From contig CH003203.1 in assembly GCA_000149265.1 (NCBI GenBank), forward strand, positions 726,266 through 790,265: a stretch of DNA of 64,000 nt, given 5' to 3'. Below are positions 16,997 through 28,115 of the stretch, one piece after another; position 1 is the first letter of the stretch, and the number at the start of each line of letters is the position of its first letter. Both the position numbers and the translations under genes were made by a program. This DNA is from Ciona savignyi (taxonomy: Eukaryota > Chordata > Ascidiacea > Phlebobranchia > Cionidae). The notes under the pieces were generated by a model that did not search any database, had not been told where the DNA came from, and saw only the letters and a list, made by a program, of their open reading frames with translations.

Positions 16997-17320
16997 CTAG
17001 TGTGAGAAAGAACGAAACAACCAGTTACAAACTGTAACCATTTCAAGATGAATGGAAAGGGTTTGATTTCGATCAATGACGGTCGTTGAAAAAAGCTGGT
17101 TCGTCGCCATTATTCCAGTATAGTCTTGATGTCGATTAGCTCGCTCGAGCCAACGGTTAATTGCCGCCATTCTCCCATATTGCACAGCAGCTCCAAACAT
17201 GCCCGAGGCATCGAGTAGCAGGTTTGCGGTGAGTTGACGACCAGCTTCGAATGTACAGATCAGTGGAAAGTCGGCGTCTTGAGTTACATGTGACGTTATT
17301 TTAACGGGAAAACCAGAAGG
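16997..17320 (-). CDS. Unassigned open frame, possible exon with Ig-like features
   Basis: The minus strand is open for about 108 codons from a TAG at 17321-17323 down to a TAG at 16997-16999. A possible acceptor AG lies at the upstream end, and the first internal ATG is at 17200. The translation has a strand-like FPLICTFE block and a distal VTVCNW, a spacing that could suit an immunoglobulin-like domain, but no canonical Trp or DxGxYxC is present. It would be transcribed away from the cytokine receptor gene, whose ATG is 240 bp away. I do not recognise the protein. It may be an exon, a decayed gene or chance. Confidence 0.3.
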   Translation of the reverse strand, partial: PSGFPVKITSHVTQDADFPLICTFEAGRQLTANLLLDASGMFGAAVQYGRMAAINRWLERANRHQDYTGIMATNQLFSTTVIDRNQTLSIHLEMVTVCNWLFRSFSH

Positions 17321-17558
17321 CTATCTAAGATTACACGGAAGCAAAACGATACTATATATATACAAGTATTGTTTTAAACTTTAAATTAAATGAATAACTT
17401 ATTCACTTTAACGAGCATTTAGTTTGTTAATGCATTATTACTGTATGGAGAAGCTTTTAGTATCAACCAACTATTCTACCCAGGACGGATTAATAGGAAT
17501 TCTATGGTGCAATGTATAGTAGGTTTCGGTCACGAATTAACTCGACACAGGAGTTAAA

Positions 17559-20500
17559 ATGGAAATATTAACGACCGTTCTAATAGTGGCTTTGATGGTG
17601 GGTGCAGCGAAGACAGAAAGTGCCACCGAAATAAAAGGTATGTTAGTTTAAAACTAATTTGCGAGAGCACAAGTAAGATAATTATTTAGCTTTGGACTAG
17701 ACCAGTGTTCCGCAACCCATTTGCAGTCAGGGCACATTTAGAAACTTACTAAATGTTACGGGCATTGCCGTCAAAATTGTACAATAGAAGGTCTTCTGAC
17801 AAGCTATGTACATTTGATATTATATTAGCGAAGTGTCTGATAGCCGTAATATTCAAATTTGCAAAAACTTAAATCCTCTTTATTTGGTCAAAACTGTGTT
17901 TAAAAAATATATTATTTTCCCGCGGCACACCTATAGCATTGTCTTGTGGTACATTGGTTGCGGAGTACTAGTCTAGACAACATTAAATCCTATGCACTGC
18001 TTTCTTCCTTAAGTGTATAGAATAGGATTTTTATGTTTTATCACATTGGATTAAAAAACGCAGGGATCGTTATAGCACGGGTAATCGTAGTCCTACTGCT
18101 CGCCGTCGGGTAACCAGAGCTCTTGCAGTGTATTAGTTAAGCTTGAAACTGAGTTCGTAACGACCACTAAGTGTCCAATGACACAACCGATTGAGTGATG
18201 CTGGTTTCGAACCCACCACTTTTTGTGTTACAACCCCCGACGTGATAAGCATGCGCAAAGCTGTTGAAACTTTACGAGCATTCATCTCGCATCAACGTCT
18301 GTGCTATGAAGCCATACTTAATTTGGTTTATTTTTTTTGTTTCCACGATGAAAACACGAAGCAAGGACCGTTTATGAAAATTTGGAAAACGGGAAAAACG
18401 GCAAAACGACAGTCGGTAGAACACGTCTAAAAATTATAAGGGTTTCGGTATAATTTGACGTGGCCGTTAAACCCAAAAAACTAGCATGTATGGATAACGA
18501 ATTATTGTGAGATCATAGGGTTATCCCTTTAAAACGATTTCAAACGCGTTTGTCAACAAAATAAAGAAAATATTTAACTGGAAGACATGTTTGCTCCCGC
18601 GGAAGACTTTGCTCTTCATACAACAACACTTCGGCAAGATTCGCTTTGTGGTTGAGTTTGATTTTTATCCGAAATCGGTCTTTTATAATAAGTAGTGTTG
18701 TAACATTCTGACTAAATGTCACGTGCGAATGTGGCGCTTACTAAATATTACTTCGCCATCGAGGGCCGTCATTGGTCGAAACCGCAGGAGCGATCAACTA
18801 CGTCACAACGGCTAAAGAATGCCACGGCGTCTATGCTTATTGTGCTTCGGGTGATGTACAATATGTGAAATAAACGCATCGTCATTGCGTAATATCTTGT
18901 CGAGTTTCAACAACACAACCACAGTGCTAACAAAACATCTAACACATATTCGTGAAGAAGTTCTAAATTTTATATTTGAATTAATAAATCGCATCGTTTA
19001 CATATAACCGTGCGGTATTAAGATCGAAACCAATTAATGTCGTCTCTAGCGAACATTGCCCAAAGGAATTTATTAATCTGGTCATAATTAAAACAATGTC
19101 TTTAAACACAACACACAGTGATGAGCTTTGGTAACTAGAGAGACATTGGTTACCCGACATAACAGTCATAAGTTCTTTACTACAGTTTTTATCCGGTTTT
19201 ATTTTCGATATTCACATATTCCTATAAACGCCTAGGGTCCAAATACAGTAATTAAACTTATGCACCGGGTTAAGTATTCTAATATTTGTCCCTTCAACAC
19301 GCCATTCGACCTTAACCGGAATGTCGTTTATGATAAAATACAAGTTTGAAGTTTTGATCAAAATATGGCGATCCTGGTCTGGAAACCGGGGTGGTTGCGT
19401 TATTAAAAACAGAATGCAATGCTTTACCATAGTAAATTATTTGGGACCGCACTAAAGTGGTCCCGATAAAGAGGTGGTCGTGTTATCGAGGTGGTCTTTA
19501 AGCGGGGTTCCACTGTAATTCCATTCCAAAATATGAGTTTTTACTTATATTTTAATAAAAAAAAAGCCAGAGGTAATGTTTTAAAATGCGAGATTTCCAA
19601 AAACGACCAAACGTGTGTGATTGCACTAACTTGCAATTAATGTATTTGGAACGAAAGTGCAAAAATACAAACTACTGTTAGGTTTTCAAAAATAAAAGGA
19701 TTTAAAATAATAAAGTTCTAAAATGAAGTTTTAAACGTTCTTCTGTGTAGTCTTTGTGTGGTAAATAAAACAAAATGGCTTCTCATAATGTAGAATAAAG
19801 TCAAATAAATATTTATGTTAAAAGTTCTGAATGGTAATGAAATTGAATAAAAATGTCAACGAAAAATTAATTCTATATATTTGCTTATATGCAAACAACC
19901 GTGATATTCGATGAATTAAGCGGCGAAATATAATATTCGTGAATTAAACTATGCAAAATAACATGTTTAAAGACATTTTTCTGTAAAACAAATTATTAGT
20001 TCAATATGTTAAAAGTCACTAAGAAATGCTATTTCCGTAAAGTTAATATTCTGAGATATTCCTAAATAAAAAAAATTTGTAAAATTTTAAAAATGTGTTT
20101 TAACAACTGCAACTGAGCCATGACCAGTTTCTAGAAATTATTTTCACCTTATTTCCAGCCGGTTTTTCCGAGTAAATGTAAAAAGTTTTGTTATATCATA
20201 AAGTAAACCTCGTTCGATGTTTGTCAATGTTCGCATAGAAATCGTAGTTGTTTACCGCGCTGCCTTGCCCCGAGGCGGGTCGTTTAACTGTCGAACGGAC
20301 AAGGACTCTACTGAGTGAGTTATATCGCGTTTTCGACTCTTTTTCTTTATCCGAAGGGCGTAGATAATTAATATTGGATTTTGAGCAATAAAAATACGTG
20401 TCACTTCTCCCGAAAGCCGAATGAGTTTAAATTAACATTTAAACTGTTGGCCTCCGTATACAATAAACAGTTAAAATACCAATTCTTTTCTCTTTTTCAA

Positions 20501-23500
20501 CTCATATTGAGAGTATGGATAATTAACATTGGATTTTAAGCAGCACGACTTCCCACAAGTCGAATGGGTTCAGGTTGACATTCTAAACTCCTGTTGACAC
20601 TGATGGCCTCTACAATAAACAATCAAAAACGCGCGCGACAACTCCCCTTCTCCGATCAGATACGATCCCAAGTCGCGGTCGCTATTTCTGCGACTTTTCG
20701 TGATTGCAAGTTCCGCCACAGATGTCTATTGAGAAAGCTGCATGGCGATTCACGGAAATATTAGGCTTTTGACGTATGCAGGATAAACGTTTCAGCGGAA
20801 ACCGACACCGCAATTAAAATTAGTTTATATAAGTTTCACTTCAAATATATTCCGAGAAAATCCTCTAAAGCTCTTAATAAACAATGGCGATCGTGGAAAT
20901 AACTTTGACGTATAATCTGTAATGATAAAACGTGACTCTTTGGTCAGGACGAAAAAATTACATTTTTATAACAAAACCAGTATTGCATAAACTTTATACA
21001 TTTTTTAAATTTAATTAAATTGATTTTCACAGTTCCTGAGATAGAAGGCTGTCGGTATCTGGACGCTTACTCTGTAGATTGCTGGTGGCAGCGACCGAAA
21101 CACGACAAGAACACACAATTCAGGTACCTGACATTCTATAGTGGTTTGATGGATTGAACATCAGTATCTTAACCGTCATTATATAGCAGGGGTGGTCAGA
21201 TAGTTTGTCACTGTTGATAAAAAAACATTAAACTAAGAAATGCAGTACATTGCTGGTTAATACCAGAAAGCACTGTTGCGTTAAGCGACGAACAAAAATA
21301 ACTGAGGCACAATAATACACCTGTGACGTCGCTATTTAGAACCCAACGTATTAATGGGTTCTACCAAATTGAAGGAACATGTGAATCATACACAACACAC
21401 TGCAATTGCTCTGGTAACCCGACGATGGGCGCGAGGTGATCTGACGATTGCTCGTGTGTTAACCCCCTTGGTTTTCCCATTCACGGGGATAAACCTGAAT
21501 ATCCTATCTTGGTCTTGTAATGTTAATAACATTCGACAGACCGTAGTTTGCCCATGCTAGTTATAGAATCAATATAATCCACGACACTGTATATTAACAT
21601 TCTCCATCCCAGACTGTCCTACACTCGGTATTCCGACCCAATTGCGCTCAAACAATTCCACAACTGCGAGCCAACGCTTCGGACAGTTAACTCCAATGGT
21701 GACGTCATAGAGCATTGTGAGATCATAGATGGCGCGCGGCCATACAGCAGGTTCAAGATATTCATAACTGTCAACTGTGACCACAACGCAAGTTGTTCGA
21801 ACGCAAGCAGCAACGCAATAGACTTCGTCTGCGACCCCGAAAACGGTGAGTTTCTTCTTAAAAATCAAACACTATATATATAAACATGACGATGTACCTT
21901 GAATTTAAAAGGCAAGTTTTTAAGATTATATAGGTGTTTCACTATCGTTTCCATTATTGTAAAACATTCGGCTTTAAATTAGACAGCGATTAAAACTATT
22001 CGCATAACTCAGTGAATGATTTTTAATGGTTTGGACTATAAGAATATTCGGACAATTAAGTAAATAATTTTGAATGTTTGGGGGTATAAGAATACTCGCA
22101 TAATTCAGTAAATGATTTTTAATAGGTCGGAACCGTATATATTGGTGGTTTATATGAAATATCACTGATAGCTATAAATTATGTTCCAGTTTTGCTGCAC
22201 GTTCCGCCACGAAACTTCCAGTACGAACTATCAAGTCGGCAACTGACGTGGGCTCAGCCGGATCGGGAAAATTCGCTTCTCACATTCGTTCTAAAAATCG
22301 CCAAAACCGCACGTTATAAACTCGTGTTTACAGAATGGACCGGCAGAGAAGCCAACCACTCTATAAACAATTGGAAGGTGAGAATAAACTATCAGCGGCT
22401 GTGGGGACATTCCATGAAATGTTTACACCACACAGAGTATTATACACCCAGTGATTTATAGTGCGGTTGTTAATGGAATAAGCCAAACTAAATGTTTGTA
22501 TATATGTGGTACGCATTGTCTCGCTGTATGTTTACTGCTGTGCAGAATTCCTTAAGAATTACAGATTCTGTTAATTTTCCACCAAACGGATTTCCAACAA
22601 GGATTTTAATTAAAAATAGATTTTTTCACCGAATCAAATGTGGTGGATTAAGACGGTTAAGTAGAACGTTCGAATGGTTAACGCGATTAATACATACACC
22701 AACTCCTATAGAAAAATCGTTCGAGTGTCGAGCCCATAAGTTCATAAAAAAGACGGTTAAGTAACATGTACATAAACAACATAAATTTTGCTCAAGAAAA
22801 TGGGCGTCGATAAAACGGCCGACTCCAGGTCATGGTACAAATAGGTCACTTGAGGTCAAATACTGGACACAGTCACGTACACATTATAAACCACGATAAC
22901 ACTGACCTATATATCCGCTTATGCATGATATGTGTGACGCACTTCACGACGCGATTGTGACAAAGTCGTCCATCGACGGAAGCGCGCGAAGCACGTAGAC
23001 AAGATTGAACGACTGTGATTGGTGGAAATGATTCTAAATATTTTGGTTTGCGCTTGTTTTTAATTCTTGCGAGGAAAACGATAAAAATATTTACAGCAAT
23101 TTCTTAAAAAACATGAGACCTGAGTTTAGACATTTAACTTGCTTTTGGACATAAAGCATTAAAGTGTTAAAAAAGCAAAATGCGTTAAATACAAAATACA
23201 ATTTATTATTATAACGTTTCGACATGATTTGGCATTTAAGTATTTTTTATTTCTCTTTAATTTGTGTTTTAATTACTCTAATAATTTGACGATTTGTACG
23301 GTCGTGTGGCCGAATGGTTAACGCGACCAATACATATACCGACTCTTGTAAAAAAAACGGTCCTAGTGACGAGCCCATCTTGGGTTCAAAACTTGGCTCG
23401 GAAAAAATAAATAATTTTACATTTTTCGCCCAGGTGTGGTATCTTGGCAACGCGACCAGCTTCTACCTTCCAACCCTCGTCCCAGGGGCGCACTATGAAA

Positions 23501-26440
23501 CCAAGGTCTACGCTGCGCTGGTCAACAAAGGAGATACGTCGGGCAATGAAGTATGGGGTCCTCCTTCTAACACAATCAAATTTACTGCTCCTAGAATGCA
23601 CGTAAAAGACGTGGAGCGAGGTAAGTCGACTTGCTCGAGAGAGTTCTAAGAACTGGCAATAGCTCGGGGCACCTGCTCCATTTGTTTTCTAAACACACTA
23701 CCTAACAATATTTCAATCTGCCGCCTTATCGTATATGTTGGTGATTCCAACTTGACTGATTTAATTGAATAAACCTTGTCCAGTAGTGACTACGTTTTCT
23801 TAGTAAGTTTAAAACCAACGGGGAAACTGCTTCAACGCAGCCATATATGGTCTATACTCCACGTTGCCTTCGCATACAGACTTGGACAAATCGAAAATAT
23901 TTAGCTGTTTCAAGCAAGATTATAATTAGAATTACTATAATTTCGTAAAAATTTATATTAAATTTCGAATTGGAAAAAATTATAATGAAAATCTAGAATT
24001 ATCTAGTTGTCAAAGTCTGATCGCATAATCGCTGTGACATTAGACTTTGTGGTGATAAAGTATAAATTCCAATTTTCATATTTGTCAAATTGATTAATCT
24101 TTTCCAGATGAAACAACCGAATTCTCCCGAATTCCCCGCACAACCACAGGTAAATTTCCCGTCTTATTCATTCGCTTCTTAGAAATCCTGGGTTAACCTT
24201 CGGTCTTATAAGATGACTAACTCTTTGAAACCAAATTACCTGGAAGTGTTCGCCAATACCCATACACTCGCAGAAACCACCCGATCCGCCAATTTTTCAT
24301 CGCTTATAGCGGCATGAAAATGGGACAGATCGTCGCTTGTTAAACAGTGTTAATGTAAGGTTTAACGGCCACGTCTTCCTTTTCCATAATTTGTGATGTG
24401 TCCATTCACTGATGTGTTTTAACTACTGTAGTTTTGCCGTTTTATCCTGTTTTCTTAACTTGATTGTTCTATTCTCCTTTATTGTAACGAAAGAGCAAAA
24501 TAATAAACTAAACAGATTCACTGTTACAGGTTCCGGGACAGTGGTTCCACCACAAGTAGCCCAAAACTCACTAACGACGACGATCGCTGTTAGTTCCACT
24601 CTCTTGTTTATAGTAGCTCTGGCGTCCATACTTGCATATTACCTCGTGTACAAGAAGTATTGCTGCTGCTGCGCAAACCGTGTGAAAATCCCAACTCCGA
24701 TTCTGATGGTGGAGATGGAAGAACTTGCTCCGATGGACGTTTATCAGGTGAATGCAATTTAAAATCTATTTTTATCAAAAAATACGATTTTGGAATGGAA
24801 TCTAAAATCAAACACATTAAATCGTTTTATTGACTTCCACTTACTTATTTTACTGAACGGCCTTGTGGGCGAATGGTTAACGCTACCGATTCATACATTT
24901 ATTTAGGCCTGAGTGACGAGGCAATCATGGAAACGAAAATTAGCCCAGTAAATTACAAAACATACTCATTTAACCAACAAGATAATTAATTACCTTCCGG
25001 GTAAAGGTGTTAACAGTCAGAAAGCAAGGCGGCCACAATCAACACAGTAAACAACGTTGCAAAACGACAAACCGGTTTTAACCCACACATATCTCCGAGT
25101 TCTTTGTTTAAACTGTGCCGCGAAATATGCTTCTGATCTACTCGAAATAAATGCTCCATTTTTACATATTGAAGCAGTGCTTAAATTAAACAAATACCTT
25201 GCCCAATATGAAACACACTAACCCGTTTTGTACACTAGGGCGATGCAGATAGCGTCACTGATGTCCCTGACCAACTACCTATTACGTCACTTCTGGTCCA
25301 CAAGCACATGGGGAATTTCTCGAACGGCGACGGAATCCATCATTACAGCAATCAACATCAAGCGGTTGGAATTCATATTGAGAACGAAATTCACCATGAC
25401 AACAGGGGTAGACAAAGAGGGGCCATGGCACCTGGAATTGACGTCAACGAACCCGATGACGTAATAAACAATGATACTGATGACGAAACAAAGGACATTG
25501 ACCCAAACGACAACCCGCCTGGCTGCAGTCGACACCAAGTGGTCAGTTTCCGCCCTCATGCTCTCGCTTCGGGGGACGTTTACGGGGAACTCCCGACTAT
25601 CCCGACGAGCAACGGGTTCACTGTGGGCCATCATGGGGCGAGTGGATCTATACACAGGGGGGTCGGGGAAGAGATTAAACTCAACATCGGGCATTTGACC
25701 AGCAACAGCGTTACCCACAACCGGTCAAAAAACTGTGAAACGAATCCCAGCTACGCGACGAGTGAACTTAGTGGTTCGTGTTCTCATGGGAGGCAGCAAC
25801 CATTCAGCGAAGGGTAAGTAAATGCTATTAAATATATACACGTAAACATGTTATATAGGTATATTTATATGAACATGTTATATGGGTATGTTAATCTATG
25901 TGTATTGTACCTAATTTCGACCGGTTATAATTGGATAGCTACTTAGAATGTATTTTTGTAAAGTTTTTAAATCAGTCGTTTTTTAACCTTTAAATTTTCC
26001 ATTTTAGCGAGCAATCAATGGATTATATTGCGGAAGGAAGTCTGCACAGTCCTAGCAAGATGAGCGAGAAATATCTACAGTGGAGCGACCACATGCACTC
26101 CAAGAAGCCATCTCTTCCGGACTATGTGAAGCAGGGCTTCGGGGTGAGCATTGCTCATCCAAGTAATCTGGACTTGTTTCTCGCAACCGGACAAGGGATT
26201 CCTTTGAAGACGGTCTACTGTAATGATGACACCTTCACCCGGCATTGCAGATGCAGCTCATCGTTGGGTAGTGGGGAGAAATCGTTGCAACTTCTGCTGA
26301 AGGCTGCTTGCCCGGTATGTCAGAGTCCTGTGCGACTGCTATTCGACGAAGAAAAGGACGAAGTTTCCATGAGGGAATCATCTCCGTCGAGGAACTCTGT
26401 AGACTCGGGTTATAGTCCTGATTCCCCAATGACTTTATGA
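17559..26440 (+). CDS. Class I cytokine receptor, single-pass, complete
   Basis: Nine exons join in phase to 681 codons: 17559-17637, 21033-21123, 21613-21845, 22190-22377, 23434-23620, 24108-24149, 24530-24747, 25239-25813, 26008-26440. A signal peptide (about 1-19) is followed by the first cytokine-binding subdomain: C33-x9-C43-x-W45, then C75 and C92. Further cysteines are C112, C118 and C130. The second subdomain begins with a PP linker (140-141) and carries LTW..P; where class I receptors have WSxWS it has WGPPS (238-242). A Ser/Thr stalk leads to one membrane span (about 292-314), then CCCC (318-321) and a box-1-like IPTPI (327-331). The tail of about 365 residues has a His/Asn/Asp-rich middle, YSNQ (382-385, YxxQ type), YLQW and a terminal DSGYSPDSP (670-678). 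The domain order matches gp130/EPOR-type JAK-STAT receptors; the ligand is unknown. No kinase or TIR domain is present. An orphan fibronectin-type receptor is the alternative. Confidence 0.85.
17703..17971. mobile_element. hAT-type MITE
   Basis: Left end CAGTGTTCCGCAACCC, right end GGTTGCGGAGTACTA. The interior TTTCCCGCGGCACACCTA matches the copy at 53625-53835. The flanks ACTAGAC and TCTAGAC suggest the target duplication. Confidence 0.75.
18018..18225 (-). mobile_element. SINE-A, diverged
   Basis: Old copy recognisable from ATAGGATTTTTATG and GTAACCAGAGCTCTTGCAGT. Confidence 0.7.
18330..18445 (-). repeat. Family C copy
   Basis: GGGAAAAACGGCAAAACGAC followed by AGTCGGTAGAACACGTC, the reverse complement of the family C 5' part. 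Confidence 0.6.
21340..21512 (+). mobile_element. SINE-A, 3' half
   Basis: Starts AACCCAACGTATTAATGGG and ends GGGATAAACCTGAATATCC, in receptor intron 2. Confidence 0.88.
22665..22765 (+). mobile_element. SINE-B, decayed
   Basis: CGAATGGTTAACGCGATTAA and ATCGTTCGAGTGTCGAGCCC are recognisable. It is overlapped by an open frame with no gene support. Confidence 0.55.
23298..23408 (+). mobile_element. SINE-B next to a receptor splice acceptor
   Basis: GGTCGTGTGGCCGAATGGTTAACGCGACC-type head and TTGGGTTCAAAACTTGGCTC. Its A-rich tail ends about 25 bp before the 23434 acceptor, so the branch region of that intron adjoins SINE-derived sequence. Confidence 0.85.
24410..24525 (+). repeat. Family C copy adjoining the transmembrane exon
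   Basis: GATGTGTTTTAACTACTGTA through GCAAAATAATAAACTAAACA, ending a few bases before the 24530 exon acceptor. Confidence 0.7.
24860..24955 (+). mobile_element. SINE-B, diverged
   Basis: CCTTGTGGGCGAATGGTTAA, then GGAAACGAAAATTAGCCCAG. It lies in receptor intron 7. Confidence 0.65.
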
Positions 26441-26505
26441 AGCCACACACTTGTGTGGGTCGTTCTATGGGCAAGGATGGGTGTGGAAGAAAGTTTGGGT
26501 TTGAA

Positions 26506-26511
26506 ATTAAA
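26506..26511 (+). terminator. Possible poly(A) signal ATTAAA of the cytokine receptor
   Basis: The only near-canonical hexamer seen soon after the TGA at 26438-26440. Weak support. Confidence 0.3.
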
Positions 26512-26680
26512 CTGCGCCGATTATCATTGGCGAATCGGATTTTATGGTTTCTTCGAGGGTAGGTGGAAAAGTTTCAACATGTGCCTTATTGTATAAGTGC
26601 AGTAGATGCCTTGACCCAAATGTTCCTTTCTGAAGAAGTTTCACTGATAATGTGTTTTATTGCGTCGCTCTATTGAATTT

Positions 26681-26935
26681 TTACTCCACTGTTCGCAATT
26701 TTAATGCTTGGCTATAGAACCTTCCATTTCGTGGAAGGGAACCATACGGTTTGATATTTTTAAACCAACGACTAGAATTTAGCCTTTTCTCGACTGAATC
26801 ACTATCGTTATTCGAATCAGCAGCTTTTAAAACGCTGCGGTCCAAAAGGCTTATTTCAAATTCCGTTAAATTAAATCTTTCATAATCGTCGGAATTCAAT
26901 ATCCTTCGAAGGCGTCGACAAACCAGTATTATCAT
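26681..26935 (-). CDS. Small ORF, 84 codons, with downstream AATAAA
   Basis: Intronless ATG-to-TAA frame on the minus strand. An AATAAA lies 20 bases past the stop (26656-26661) and a TATA-like TTTATATAG about 120 bases upstream (near 27054-27061). The product is basic, with RR at 7-8 and 10-11 and KR at 50-51 followed by a short basic tail. No hydrophobic signal peptide is obvious and no family is recognised. It is convergent with, and antisense to, the likely 3'UTR of the receptor. It could be a small gene, a processed fragment or chance. Confidence 0.3.
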   Translation of the reverse strand: MIILVCRRLRRILNSDDYERFNLTEFEISLLDRSVLKAADSNNDSDSVEKRLNSSRWFKNIKPYGSLPRNGRFYSQALKLRTVE

Positions 26936-27337
26936 CGTGTATTAATCTATAAGCTAAACTAAAGCGATTATGGATTCAAAACGCTGCTGGGATTTATTCA
27001 AACCACTATACTTTTCTTTGTGATTAATTTAGGTTTTTTCAATTGGTTTACTGCTATATAAACTTCGAGTTTATTTTGGCAATGCTCATGTTCAATCACT
27101 GCCGTACATTCGTTGAATTAGTGAAGATATTCGGGCGACCGCTTCATGCGCCCCGGGCGAGCTGTGCTGCTGCTAAGTAAACAGCATGGCTTGTTCGACA
27201 ATTATATCCCCGACCTGTCTACGTTGAGGAAATTGATACGAAACCTTTTCTTTCCCTCTAACATGTAACTACCCATTAGCGAACGTACATTTGTGGCGAC
27301 CAAGTTTATTTAATTCAGAGCAAGTGTACATGACTTG

Positions 27338-27574
27338 CGGTACCTCTAAATACTACAGGACCGCTTGGAGCGCATGGAGCGCTTAAATCGCTTGGATCGC
27401 TTACTATGCTTCGTAATTACAAAAGCCATGATATTAATGTTAGGGTTGGGGTTAAAGTTAGTTCTGGGGTTGAGATTAGTGTTTGGGACAGGGTTAGAAT
27501 TACTTTCCATAGCAATCTAAGTGATCCAAGTGATCCAAGCGCTCCAAGCGGTCCTGTAGTATTTAGAGGCACCC
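27338..27574. mobile_element. MITE-B with 9-bp target duplication
   Basis: Ends GGTACCTCTAAATACTACAG and CTGTAGTATTTAGAGGCACC. Flanked by CATGACTTG at 27329-27337 and 27575-27583. Confidence 0.9.
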
Positions 27575-27929
27575 CATGACTTGAACGTCCTGCGTAGCAA
27601 CGTGTACAATAAATGAATTACTTTACAGTGGTATACTGACTCTTCAAATCATATTTCAAATTGGGTTGAAATGAAAGATACGCCGTTCATATATATTAAC
27701 ACATTTTGTAAATGATGTGTTTATTAGGAATTCTTGCAAAATCAGCATATTTAGCAACATAGCCTTCAGCAAAATCGGCAGTTTTTAAAATATCTTAAAA
27801 AATATTATTTGGAAACATCGAGCAAACGGTACCACAGCCTACTTTTGGATTTTAGTTTAGTGTTTTTTAAAACACACGATTAAATTGTTAAATCACGTCC
27901 TTGAAAGAAATTAAACAATTTAGGAAGAA

Positions 27930-28115
27930 ATGCGGAACCTCCGTAAAAACAAACAAACTAAGTCACGATATATTGTGGCCTTAGTTAAAATTAGATTAAA
28001 AGCAAGAAGAGCTATGACGAAGTTTACAGTAAAGACGACCCGGTCCGACCCATACACCGGCTCGACCTTAGGAGATATGGTCGCCCGGGAAATGTGGGGC
28101 AGGGGTGGAAAGTGA
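27930..28115 (+). CDS. Unassigned basic ORF, possible terminal exon
   Basis: A 61-codon frame with Lys/Arg-rich N-terminal half, ending GRGGK then stop. A splice-like AATTTAG precedes the ATG, so it could be a last exon of an unseen transcript. No motif is recognised and there is no nearby AATAAA. Confidence 0.2.
   Translation: MRNLRKNKQTKSRYIVALVKIRLKARRAMTKFTVKTTRSDPYTGSTLGDMVAREMWGRGGK

Larger units (their letters stand above)
17638..21032. other. Intron 1 of the cytokine receptor
   Basis: The 3.4-kb intron contains a hAT element, SINE-A and family C fragments, and a long AT-rich stretch. Two diverged copies of about 140 bp lie at about 20335-20465 and 20497-20632, sharing GATAATTAA-ATTGGATTTT, CCGAATGGGTT-like blocks and GGCCTC-TACAATAAACA. 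I see no exon in it. Confidence 0.6.

Noticed and set aside
22492..22764. 90-codon ORF in receptor intron 4
   Set aside because: Overlaps a decayed SINE-B, has no splice phase compatible with neighbours and no motif.
25287..25718. 143-codon ORF antisense to the receptor tail
   Set aside because: Shadow of the in-phase receptor exon 25239-25813, with no independent splice or promoter evidence.
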